Shown: piece after piece, positions 44,663 to 54,569 of the stretch
How the letters are laid out: each line of letters starts with the position of its first letter
Position numbering within the stretch: position 1 is the stretch's first letter
Origin: Euglena gracilis
Taxonomy: Eukaryota; Euglenida; Euglenophyceae; Euglenales
Assembly (NCBI GenBank): GCA_039621445.1
Contig: CP154957.1
Coordinates: 17,616,595-17,680,594, forward strand
Length of the DNA stretch: 64,000 nucleotides
Reading direction: 5' to 3'
The notes under the pieces: model-generated
Seen by the model: only the letters and a program-made list of their open reading frames with translations
Told to the model about the DNA's origin: nothing
Database searches by the model: none
Program-made: the position numbers and the translations under genes

Positions 44663-46711
44663 ACCGGGGGTGACGCCGCCAAGGATCCCGCCCCCGGGGA
44701 GCCCGGGCGGGCCTGAGGACAGCGAGGGGGACGCCCCGAGCCACGGACTGGCCCACACCGTGACGGGGTTTACGTCGGGCTGTGAACTGGGGGTGACGCC
44801 GCCAAGGATCTCAGCCCCAGGGAGCCCGGGCGGGTCCGTGATCGTGCTGCCAGGACCGGCCTCAGAGCCGAGGGGGGACGCCCCAAGCGACAGGCTGGCC
44901 CACACCGGAGCGGGGTTTACGCTGGGCGGTGAACCGGGGGTGACGCCGCCAAGGATCTCGCCCCCGGGGAGCCCGGGCGGGCCTGAGAGTTGCCAGCCCA
45001 CGGCCATGGAGACAGAGACGGACGCCCTCGAGGGGGTTGCAGCGCAGCCAAGCACCGCCTCCCAATCCCCCAGCCCCCCCACCGGCCTCCCAGCCTCCCA
45101 CGGCCCCCCTCTCTCCAACCCGGACTCCGCCTCCCCAACCCCATGCCTCCCCCCACCCACCCGTGAGGTCCTCCAGGAGCGGGTCGTCATCGTCGAGAGG
45201 CAGGTCCCCGTTCCCGTGCGGGAGCCCGTCTTCGTGGATCGGGTCATCGAGCGGGTCGTCCCGGTCCCCGTGCAAGTCCCCGTGGAGGTCCGGGTCCCCA
45301 TGCCCGTCCCCGTCCCCGTGGAGGTCCGGGTACCCATCCCCATCTACCTCCCTCCCTCCGCGCCACAAGCCCCCTCCATCGTGCAGAATGTGCATCTCAA
45401 CGCACTCACCATCGGCCCCTCCTCCTCCTCGTCTTCCTTGGCCCTCCTCCAAGGTCTCCCCATTCCCGCCATCGAGGCCCCCAACCCCCCCCTCCTCACC
45501 GCTCCCCCGCCGCCACCCAGCGACACCACCGACGACGACACCTCTTCCCAAGGCCCCACGAAGAAGAGGAAGTTCACTTCGTTGAGTGAGTGGCCTGCCG
45601 AGTGGCGAGCCAAGTACGAGGAGTGGAAGGCGGTGCTGAAGGATCCACGAGAAGCAGGACGAGGACAAGCCATGTACGAATCATGGGACCCGGACCTGCA
45701 GAACCAGGTCTGGGCCTCGTGCGGCCCCCAGCGGCGGAGCATCATCCAAGAATGGCAAGAAGCCGCAGCAGCCCAGAACGTCGAGCGCCCCGCGGACCTC
45801 GAGCGCCAGACGCACGACTGGCATGAAGGTGCCAGGATCGGGGAGGCCGATCACCCCGGTCCAAGGCGCCACCCCCACGGCCCCCACCAGGGCCACCAAC
45901 CCTCCGGGAGCCACGTCCCCGGAGCGAGACCGAGCCAAGTCCGGGCGGGTGGCAGGCAGCGTGGTGCCTGTGCCCCGCCAACCCCGTCCGCAGGGGAGCA
46001 AGCGAAGCGGGATTTGCCCCGGCCCCAAGCCCCTTGGCGACCCAACAGGGAAGCGGCCCGTGGGCGCCGCCCTGGGGATTCTTTTTCTTCAGCAGCCATG
46101 AGATTTTCTAGACCCTCTCGCCCTGGGAGTGCGCAGGGCAACCCACCCCGAGGAGAAGAAAGAGACCGAAGAGACGAAGGTGTCGCATGGACATCGGTGC
46201 AGAGCCGGCGAGGGGCGGCACTGCACAAGGAGATCAAAAGGATGGCGGACAGCATCTCCGCCCTCAGCAAGGAGCTGAAGAAGCTACAAGAAAAATGCCA
46301 AGCTCAACGCCACTTTCGGGGGGAGTCGGAGCCCCCAACCACATCGAGACCATCGCGGAGAGGAGAGAGAGAGAGAGAGAGAGGGAGGCAAGGGCCGGCC
46401 CCCCTCCGATCCCCTCTCATCCCAACCCGTGGGATCCCCTGCGAGGCCATCGTCGCGGCGGACGGCGGCGGCAGCGGCGGCAGCAGGAGACGACGACCAG
46501 CACGGACGCGGAGGCGGCGACATCGCAGGTGTGCCACCCCCGGCCTGCCGGAGCTGGTATCTCCGGCCCTCCAGTTCGGGCCGCACCGGCTGGAGGTGGG
46601 CGTGCAACCCGTGCGAAGCCTCCCCCCTCTGCGGCGCCCCCCCACCTCCCTCCCCATCCCCTCCCATCCCCACCCCCACCCGCACCCAGAATACCCCGTC
46701 CATACCAATCA

Positions 46712-46770
<59 letters not shown>

Positions 46771-46814
46771 TGTGTGTGTGTGTGCAAAAAAAACACAAAC
46801 ACGTGGAGACCTAA
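44313..46814 (+). CDS. Retroelement ORF2: Pro-rich repeat, VPV repeat, coiled-coil-like protein
   Basis: A long frame in the +1 register relative to ORF1, with its own ATG at 44313-44315. It overlaps ORF1 by about 350 bp. Segments in order: an acidic start (DVDVMIIDREAHVRHGKQQ); four in-frame repeats with GVTPPRIPPPGSPGG (44465-44990); a VPV-rich stretch (VVPVPVQVPVEVRVPMPVPV, about 45175-45350); a basic patch TKKRKF that could be a nuclear signal; a Trp/Glu-rich helical segment (SEWPAEWRAKYEEWKAVLKD); RIGEADHPGP (near 45835); and a helix HKEIKRMADSISALSKELKK that looks like a coiled coil. The last ~35 codons are a (GA)n/(GT)n microsatellite, so the true C-terminus may be earlier. The function is unknown. 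It could be the nucleic-acid-binding partner of the reverse transcriptase. Confidence 0.65.
44465..44990 (+). repeat. Four in-frame ~125-147 bp tandem repeats in ORF2
   Basis: Units start at the word ggggacgcccc near 44469, 44594, 44726 and 44873. Each carries cacaccg-gg-cggggtttac in units 2-4 and gtgacgccgccaaggatc in all, with unit 1 having gtgatgccgcc. In ORF2's frame each gives GDAP...HTGAGFTPG and GVTPPRIPPPGSPGG. Spacings are not all multiples of three, but the frame stays open, so differences between units are compensated within the repeat. Confidence 0.85.
45175..45350 (+). repeat. VPV-type coding repeat in ORF2
   Basis: Repeated gtccccgt / gtggaggtccgggt words code for alternating Val-Pro-Val with interspersed Glu/Arg (EVRVPMPVPVPVEVRVPIPI). 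The amino-acid pattern resembles the repeats of alveolins (alveolate cortical proteins) and articulins (euglenid and ciliate cortex). Homology cannot be separated from convergence by eye. Confidence 0.7.
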
Positions 46815-46891
46815 AATATTGTATTTGGACAGATGGATGGTATTGGTTAGTGCCATGAACTTGACCATGTTTTGTGGCAGGGAAACCCACG

Positions 46892-46960
<69 letters not shown>

Positions 46961-47052
46961 CAAAAAAACAAACACGTGGAGACCTAAAATATTGCATTTG
47001 GACAGATGGATGGTATTGGTTTGTGCCATGAACTTGACCATGTTTTTTGGCA
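46714..47052 (+). repeat. Two tandem 3' units with (GA)n(GT)n and a conserved ~110 bp body
   Basis: Each unit is a (GA)n tract, a (GT)n tract, then caaaaaa-acacaaacacgtgg and a body gacctaaaatattg-atttgg through ttgaccatgtttt-tggcag. Unit 1 is 46714-46880 and unit 2 is about 46898-47053. The bodies differ at only a few positions. The pair lies right behind the retroelement ORFs, so it is probably the duplicated 3' end of the element. Confidence 0.8.
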
Positions 47053-47053
47053 G

Positions 47054-48735
47054 ATCATAAAATAAATAAACCTGCATTCCAAAAAAAGAAAACCAAAAGA
47101 AGTGATCAAGCCAAATGAGCACGCATCACACAACACCCAATTCTGTTGTTCTGAGCGGAATGCGGCGGCAGAGAGAGGGACAAAGCGGTGAAAATGCAGG
47201 TAAGACGCAAAGGATCGGTCAGGGGTCGGCGTGAGGAGAGTGGCGGGTGTGGGGGCGGCAGCGCGAGTCAACGCGTGACGCAGGGAGGGCTTTCTCCGAC
47301 CCAAAACCAGCAGCCAGACTTCACAACACTTGCCACACCAATAATAATAAACAAACCAATAAAATAAATAATGAATTAAATAGCAATAAATAATAACAAT
47401 AATAAACAAAAAGAAATACTAAATAATGATAAAATAAACAATAAAATAATAATAAATTGCGTTTTTGTCCGCGTCAAATATTGTTTGGTGTCGCGCCGGC
47501 AGAAATTCTTCCCCGGTCGGTGGATTTGGTCAACCGCAATTTTCAAAACGAAAACAGTCGGAACGCTGGGGGGAAAGCACGTGGTCGGAAACAGTGGTAC
47601 ATACTATACCACGTATACCACAATATTTCTACTGCAAGGTGTTCTGCCCTGCAAAATTATGTCAACGCGGTGGGCCAAAAGAATTCCCAACTGCTACGTG
47701 TCACGGCACGTAAAAACTGAAGTGCAAATTAAGCTGCCCAAGACACTTCCGCCTGAAACAGTTCCCAGCCACATAGTCTGCCTCGCAGCTTCGTGTTCTG
47801 CCATCTGAGCATCACAGGCAGGCAGAACCCAGGAGAGACGGGGGGGTCCACTGGCTGACAAGACCACTGGCTTTCCAGCCACTGAAAAGCCACACTCACC
47901 AGATTCACTGCAATGTCAGAAACCACGTCGCAAGGAGATCTTTTCCTGCTTCAATTGGCTGCAAACGCCCGCGAAATGCACTTAATGAAATTTGGTTGCA
48001 GTTACATACCGAAATGGTCTTATCTTTCACGGGCGTCGATTGATGACTCCGGTTGAGATTAGCGCTTGAAAAGGCTGGTTGGAAAACCCCTCCCCCAAAG
48101 CTGGGGGGACCAGATGCTTGAAAACCCAAAACCTGCAAAAAAAAATCCCCAGCGATATAAAAGGTCCAGCGACTCAGCATATGAACCGCACAGCCCGTTT
48201 TTGACACAATTTGTCGATTTGGGGAACCTTCCAAAGCATAAAATGCTCCTTCCTTGTCCAAAAAAAAAATCGATAATTGCACAAGGGGAAATACTATCGA
48301 TTGCCAGTCCAGGGCGAGAAAAAAGGTGCTGGCTGGCTGGGTAAGCCCCTCAGGGAGGTCTCTAGCTTCAGAGATGCCCCATTGGGAGCATTTTGGTCGA
48401 GAGGGACTGCAATGCTCGCATGCAAAAACACCAGGCGCTGGCGTCCCGATGACAAGCAGTTTGCAGAAGCTCAATGTGCAGTTTGCAGAAGCTCAAATGC
48501 AAGAGCGGCGGCACAAAAGAGGAGGTTGGCAGTAGTGGAGGTTCGGGCGGCGGGAGCAAACTCCATCTCTTCACAGAACCACATTGAATACATCAAGCAT
48601 CCCTCACAGAAATTTTTTCTTGAATGTGCAGTTCCCCTTCTTCTGTGGTGTGCATGTGAATGGTGTGTGAGAGGAAACTGTGGGCCCATTGGGGAGCGGG
48701 CAGGGGACCACAGAATCAGAGCCAGGATTTGATTA
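47054..48735. other. Spacer with no supported gene
   Basis: AT-rich tracts of aataaa (47335-47460) and low-complexity DNA. A minus-strand frame at 47905-48474 (189 codons) has no family features. A ggtgctggctggctggg word at 48325-48341 belongs to the GGCTGG repeat type. Confidence 0.45.
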
Positions 48736-48879
48736 AAGACCTCCACACCGGGGGGGGGGGGCACTGGCAAGCCATTTTGCTAGACAGGAAAAGATGGACC
48801 AGCTAGACCCCCTTTCACTGCCAGGGGCTCCAGGATCAACCAGAACCGGCATCAGGGATCCGGATCAACCAGAATGGAA

Positions 48880-49220
<341 letters not shown>

Positions 49221-49431
49221 AATATTCCTCTGGCGCTGTGTGCCGAGGTGAAATCGGATTTTGATGACTTTTTTGGCTGATTTTGTTCCAAAGAATCCCA
49301 AAACTGACCAAATATGGGCATTTTGGGTAAGGGTTTGGGGTATGAAACAATTTTTTTGGCACTTCATGCCTGTCACTGCCGACCCTCCCCACTAGGATTT
49401 CCACCAGCCAAATTTGAAACTAGATGCAGCC

Positions 49432-49689
49432 CAGGGGTGTTTTTTTAAGACTGGGGGGGGGAGGGGGTCAGCACCCACCAACCCCCCCCCCCCCTGGGGT
49501 GGGCCCCCCCCCCGGGGGGGGGGGGGGAGGGCTCCCGGGGGACCCACCCACTTTTGCCTGAAAATGGCCAAAAATGCTAAATAGCACCTTTTCAAAATTT
49601 TCGGCGCCAAAAAAGATATACCCAGCAGCCCCTACCCCCACCCCTCCCCGGGGGGGAGGGGGTCCAAGACTATAAAAAAAAAACCCCTG
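49432..49689. mobile_element. hAT-like MITE of 258 bp, nested copy
   Basis: It begins CAGGGGTGTTTTTTTAAGAC and ends CCAAGACTATAAAAAAAAAA then CCCCTG. The flanks atgcagcc (49424-49431) and ctgcagcc (49690-49697) match at 7 of 8 bases. Its length equals that of the copy at 52201-52458, with which it shares the interior gaaaatggccaaaaa and the core aaaattttcgg-gcc. It interrupts the larger element at 48725-49733, so it is the younger insertion. Confidence 0.82.
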
Positions 49690-49733
49690 CTGCAGCCCCC
49701 CAGGGGGTACTGCAAATTCTTAAGCAGCCTGGT

Positions 49734-50690
49734 CAGGGCATTTTGTGGCCGTCGATGATTAGGCGGAGGTTGCAGTGGACAGTGCAACGGGAGGAGGAGG
49801 AGGGAGTGTGGTGGCCTTTAAGCACCTCAGAGGGATATGCTCGGCTCCGGACAGAAAATGCTGAAACGACCATGGCAGGCCCCTGTGAGTATGGCTGTAA
49901 GTCCACACACAAGTACCAGGTTCGGGGCGACTGCATTTTCCTGTTCCCCACTGGTAAACGCAGGAAGGTAGATGGTTGAAGGTTGCAAATAAGGAAGGCT
50001 ATTGTTAAAGCGAAAAACGGCGTTTTGATGTTATGGCAACAGTTGGATTCCCAGCTGGAGCCAAGAAATGGCAGCTATTTCTACATTGACGTGGGCTGTG
50101 TGTATGTGGGTAAGAAGGGGAGGGGAATCACCCGAGGCCTGGGGGGGAGGGTCTCTTGGAATTGTTGTTTGAGGGCGACTTCGGGGGAGCCGGAGACTTC
50201 TGCTCTGCCGGGGACCGCGATAAGTCTTGCACGTGCGATTGCTCAGCGACGCGGACAACACCACCTGTTGGTCTGATTGCCGATTGGGGAATTTGGATAA
50301 AACAATATAAAAAATAACGTAGATAGCTTTGGTTTAACTTGGGCAGCAGATCTCACACTTAAGCTTGTTTGTACTCCTTTGCGCATTCGCACACATGACA
50401 ACCTTTTTTTTATTTTCGGGGCAATCTTCTGAACTGCTGGAACGTGTACTCTCCTGTATTCTGACGGGATCATTGTAGGGCTCGGCCTCACCTACCCCAA
50501 ATCGTCCCAGCAACATCCCACATTCCACATTGATGAGGCACTTCTGATGGTTCTCTAACACAAATCCATGGCGTATGTGTGCCATTTGCTGTGATGACAC
50601 CTTATTTTCAACATTTTGTAATTTTCCCTAAGGTCTTGAGGAATCAGAGCATGCCTGATTACATTTTGCGGGTTGTTGCCATTTACTGCA
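49734..50690. other. Spacer with no supported gene
   Basis: Short frames only. A 78-codon plus frame at 49743-49979 and a minus frame at 50334-50600 have no family features. Confidence 0.45.
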
Positions 50691-50864
50691 ACTTTTAAAG
50701 CAGCGATGCTTTTGCGCAAATGCACAAAGAAAGATGCCAAACTGTTAAGTGAGAGATCTGCCGCCAAAATTTGAGGGTTTTTTCTCTACCCCACCTTCTC
50801 AGATATTTTTCCAGAAATAAAACACCAAATGTCCGCCATTCTACGCCAACGGAGGAGGGCAAAT

Positions 50865-51085
50865 GGATCGGGGCACCAGCCATCGCCCGGCTCTGCACCT
50901 CCATGCGGGGGGTCTTGATGGCAAGGCCAGCGGTGGCCCGCAGGCTGGACAGGACCTTGAGGTGGGTGGAGGCCCGGCAGCTGCGGCAGGTCGGCGTCCC
51001 TGCCGGGGAGGAGCCGGCGGGAGGGCAGGCCTCATGGGAGAGGGCGGCGAGGGGGGCAGCGGGGGCAGGGGTGGGCGGGAAGCGC
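50865..51085 (-). CDS. Kinase B tail exon (HLKVLSSLR exon)
   Basis: Follows the acceptor cgctgccag at 51086-51094. Encodes a Pro/Ala-rich stretch, then [20 protein letters not shown]. The core is shared with the exon at 23265-23577 downstream of kinase A. The 3' border is uncertain. The function of the tail is unknown. Confidence 0.55.
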
Positions 51086-51354
51086 CTGGCAGCGAGGCAA
51101 GAGGCCAAGACAGCAGCTCAGCACAGTCGCTGAAAGCTGCCACCTCGCAAGGATGGAAATGGCAACGCATGTTTGGCGAAAGATTTTATTTGGGATGCAT
51201 ATTATTTCTGCCCATCCAAAGATGAGAATGCGATATACCTCCAAAATCCCCAAGAGAAACCCAAATTGTCCCCAAGAGAAACTCAAAAACTCCCTCCATA
51301 CACATACAGAGAGAGAGGGATGAAGATACACCTAGAGACAGAAACAAACATATT

Positions 51355-51425
51355 CTTGCACACACGCGCGCGCGCAAACATGCACGTATGCACGCATGCA
51401 TGCACGCAGGCGCACACGCAACCAG
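51355..51425. repeat. Alternating purine-pyrimidine tract
   Basis: Runs of cacacgcgcgcgcgc and gcatgcatgcacgc (51359-51425), alternating purine/pyrimidine for most of its length. This is the kind of sequence that can adopt left-handed helix. Confidence 0.8.
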
Positions 51426-51739
51426 GCACACAAAACAATAAAATTGACAGAAAATTCAAAAACTCAGCATATGGTCGATTTACGGCCTGGACAACACACA
51501 AAGCAATGGGGAAAAAACGTGCAGTGTGCCCACCACCTTAAGACTCATCAGGGTAGGGCGTCACCCTCATAAGGCTCGTCGCCACTTCCTGCCAGATCAC
51601 GCACAGAATACGCTGCTGACCGCCCACCACTGCGTGTGGCTTGGGGAGCGGCTGGCGCAGGTGAGGGGAGGCAACTGCAGCCTCGAAAGCCCATGTCCTG
51701 AGACCGCACAGCCATCGGGCATGGCCGGCCCAGCCCGCA

Positions 51740-52110
51740 CTCTAACGGGCCAACACCTGCCCGGGAACGGTCGGGACGCCCACAGCTCCCGTTTGGAATT
51801 GCCATGCCGTTGCCTGGCCAGGCTGGAGTGCATCCGCGGGCCGCGACGGGGCGGAGCGCGGCCGGCGGACACACTCCAAACTGGCACCAAACAACAAACT
51901 CCCCAGCCCCCCCCCCCAACCCCGTGGCGGTGGCCTCGACACAGACGGCCTGGGGTTGCAGCTGCAGCTTGGCCCACAGCGCCCGTGCCCGTGTCGGGGA
52001 GGCGGCGGAGTCCTCCAGTGCGTCCAACGCCGGCCCGGACTGCGACCGCCGGAAGCCTCGGAGCCTGTGGCGGTCGGGGCGGCATTGGCGCAAGGGGTCC
52101 CCAGAGAACG
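51740..52110 (-). CDS. Possible exon of unknown function between kinase B exons
   Basis: A GC-rich minus frame with LDALEDSAASPTRARALWAK and LQLQPQAVCVEATATG. The start LDALEDSAASP faintly recalls the GAF end of kinase A ([10 protein letters not shown]), which raises the possibility of a displaced fragment. The resemblance is short. There is no clear splice border or family match. Confidence 0.25.
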
Positions 52111-52200
52111 CAGTGAGGCGGTGGGACAGGGGGGGGGGGCGGACTTTCAGACCATTGGGAAAGATAAACAGGTGCCCAACACCCCACAGCAGGTTCAGAA

Positions 52201-52458
52201 CAGGGTTTTTTTTAAGACCGGGGGGGGGGGAGTCGGCACCCACCCACCCACCCCCTGGGGGTCCTGGGGGACCCACCCACTTTTGCCCGAAAATGGCCAA
52301 AAAGTGCCAAAAATAGCACCTTTTCCAAAATTTTCGGTGCCTTTGGCGCTGAAAAAGATATAACCACAAGCCCCCCCCCCGGGGGGAGGGGGTCCAAGGG
52401 ACCCACCCACCCTGCCCCCCCTCCCCCCCGGGGAGGTCCAAGACTAAAAAAAACCCTG
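52201..52458. mobile_element. hAT-like MITE of 258 bp with perfect 8 bp duplication
   Basis: Inverted ends CAGGGTTTTTTTTAAGAC and the reverse complement of CAGGGTTTTTTTTAGTC are flanked by exact gttcagaa copies (52193-52200 and 52459-52466). The interior has C/G tracts and a cgaaaatggccaaaaagtgcc core. It is the same family and length as 49432-49689. It lies between the receiver-2 and tail exons of kinase B. Confidence 0.9.
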
Positions 52459-52634
52459 GTTCAGAACAGGTGTGTTTGCAGGAGGGCAACGTTTGTGAGT
52501 TCATTCTTTACCCAGCAAGAGCGGTGGAAACCCATGAAAACACCAAAAGTTAACACCAAAGGGGGGGACAGGAGGATGCAGGTCACCAGTCAACTCCATG
52601 TTTTCCAGGACACGGCGGCAGGACCTCGACACAC

Positions 52635-52717
52635 CTCTTGACGCCGAGCAGCAGCTGGCAGAGGTCGTCGCAGCGGACCGGCTTCTGGATGAATGCGTCA
52701 AAGCCCGCCTCGAGGCA
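52635..52717 (-). CDS. Kinase B exon: end of receiver 2
   Basis: After the acceptor ttcagccag (52718-52726) it encodes [20 protein letters not shown] then QLLLGVKR, with the conserved KP Lys. The donor GAG/GTGTGTCG has its GT at 52633-52634. In kinase A the matching sequence is continuous with STPE...LVHGQ, so B has an intron here that A lacks, placed between GTCCACGGC and CAGTGCCTC of the ancestral exon. Confidence 0.85.
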
Positions 52718-53178
52718 CTGGCTGAAGGCAGGCACCAACGGCCCTTTGGTTGTGACTCCAACCACAAAGAACGTTTTTGGTTCTGCCCTTCTGCCAGGCC
52801 TTGTGCAGTTGCATAATTGCGTGGGCAATCCTAAACTCCGATAATCTGGATGATGATTGCACTGCTCAAACAAACTGCTAACAAACCAAACTGGGCAGCT
52901 TGGCCTTTTGCTTATTACAAGCGGGAGGAGTGGGAGGATATCCTTGACCTCGTATTGACGAAGCAGGAGGAGGACGTCCAGGAGTTTGGGTCCATCCAAA
53001 TTGACTGACCACGACACAATGCAATTGGAGAGAACAACAGAGGCATCCAGATCGGTCAGGATGGGGTTGGTTGCTGTCTATACCTCCGCACAAGAACAGA
53101 TTGTGTTCCAAACAAACGACCCCTCAGAGCTGGGAGGAAATTCAGTGTCAAAAGTGGCGTGGGGGCCCGGCCGTGGAC

Positions 53179-53424
53179 CAACTCCTCCGGGGTGGACGAG
53201 GCAGCCACCAGGTACGGACTGCGGGCCGGGGGCCCGGCGACCCCCGGCATTGGCCTCTCTTGCATTTGGGGGGGGGGGCGGGGGGAGCAACGCTTCGGGC
53301 GGCCATCGGGGGCCGGCGAGGGCAGGGCCTTCACGATGCGGGCGGCCCCCAGGCCGTCCAGCACCGGCATCTGGAGGTCCAGGATGGCGACGTCGTAGGC
53401 CCGGGAGGTGATGGCGTCCACCGC
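53179..53424 (-). CDS. Kinase B exon: receiver 2 with phospho-Asp
   Basis: Encodes [20 protein letters not shown] then VLDGLGAARIVKALP. An unusual ~35-residue Pro/Arg-rich insert follows, then [13 protein letters not shown]. The insert is in frame here (in A the equivalent region changes frame) and includes a long C run. The acceptor tgtggcag is at 53425-53432 and the donor TTG/GTCCACGG has its GT at 53177-53178. Confidence 0.85.
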
Positions 53425-53478
53425 CTGCCACAAGCAGGGCACCCAGGCAAGGTTTGCGAAGATTTTGTGGGGGGGCTA

Positions 53479-53850
53479 AACCCCCCCCAAATAATACTCC
53501 CCCCCTCGGGGTCCGACTTCGGCCGCCGGAATAATCCCCCCCACCCCGGTTTCGGGCCGAAGGCCCGGATTTTGACCTGAGATTGTAGGTAAAAATCACA
53601 ATCTCTACAACAAATTACGAAAAAAAATCGATCTTTCTGGATCATCTGGCCTCCAAAAATGCTAAATATCATGAGAAAATACAAAAAAAATGGGGGGTTT
53701 TGGCGCTTTTTTTTTGCTCCTACGGAACTTCGAAAAATTTCGAAAAATTTTGGGAAATAATACCCCCCCCCTCGGGCCGGGACTTCCGGCGAAAAAATAA
53801 TAATACTAATATAATAATAATACCCCCGGGGGGTATTATTTGGGGGGGTT
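53479..53850. mobile_element. TA-flanked C/G-rich MITE, copy 2 (372 bp)
   Basis: The ends AACCCCCCCCAAATAATAC and GTATTATTTGGGGGGGTT are flanked by TA (53477-53478 and 53851-53852). It lies in the intron matching that of copy 1 in kinase A but in opposite orientation, so the two insertions are independent. On the gene strand the edges read AG/GTAAACCC at the start and GGGTTTAG/CC at the end, which would be usable as splice donor and acceptor. Confidence 0.78.
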
Positions 53851-54119
53851 TACCTCCAGAATGTGGCTGCAAGGTCCCAACCCAGCTTGATTCAGACTTT
53901 CCTGCTTGGTGTTGGACCAGCCGGGTCCAGCACGCAGTTGGTTGATCCCAACTGGAACCTCCGGGGGGGGGGGGGCAACTGGCTCCTTTTCCCCAGAGAG
54001 CATAAGATTGGGGGGGGGGGGGATTAAGTCGGGCAACGCTGCAAAATGCAGTGACATGTGGCGGGAGGAAGGAAGCCCTGCAGCACCACTAAGGAAGCCA
54101 ACATGGGGGGGAGAGACAC

Positions 54120-54204
54120 CTCGGAGCCGTTGACCCGGACGTCGGCGTGGCAGCCGAGGCGCTTCAGGAAGCCCTGCAGCACCACCAGGTTCACCTCCAC
54201 GTCC
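54120..54204 (-). CDS. Kinase B exon: receiver 2 helix 1
   Basis: Encodes DVEVNLVVLQGFLKRLGCHA then DVRVNGSE. The donor GAG/GTGTCTC has its GT at 54118-54119. Just downstream (54065-54095) a partial duplicate of the gccctgcagcaccac segment occurs. The 5' border is unclear, as in kinase A. Confidence 0.8.
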
Positions 54205-54324
54205 GCAGCAGGGGTCGCTGGGACATCGGAAAGCCACTGCCGGAGGCTCGCACAGCGCGGTTTGTCAATTGACACAATGTCGCAGGACATCAGCACCGTG
54301 TATACTCCTCGGCGAGCCCTGGCC

Positions 54325-54560
54325 ATCAGCAACCAACACCCGCAGCCCCGCCAGCTCGCGGGAGCTGTCCCACGGCAGGCTGCGGGGGGACGGCGGGAGC
54401 AGCATCGGCGTCGTCAGAGACCGGGCGGGCCACAGCGCCTCCAACTGCTTCCGCAGCCGGCGCTGGGACACCGGCAGGGGCAGTGCAAAGGCCGGCGGGG
54501 GGCCGCCCGGCCGCCTCCCGCCCTCCACCAAGGCTGGGTCGCCCACCGCGGGCAGCGTTG
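54325..54560 (-). CDS. Kinase B exon: linker and first strand of receiver 2
   Basis: Encodes [20 protein letters not shown], then VSQRRLRKQLEALWPARSLT and [16 protein letters not shown]. It matches the exon at 28590-28839 in kinase A. Both borders are approximate. Confidence 0.75.
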
Positions 54561-54569
54561 GACAGCCAG

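Noticed and set aside
45830-45860. 2A ribosome-skipping peptide
   Set aside because: The string is EADHPGP. The needed Asn before PGP and the D-x-E-x-N spacing are missing.
42095-46814. GIY-YIG endonuclease behind the RT
   Set aside because: Looked for in ORF1's end and in ORF2; no GIY/YIG-like pair or catalytic Arg/Glu pattern is visible.
46284-46997. Ser-Leu and Arg-Glu rich frames near 46.3-47.0 kb on the minus strand
   Set aside because: Produced by (GA)n and (GT)n tracts.
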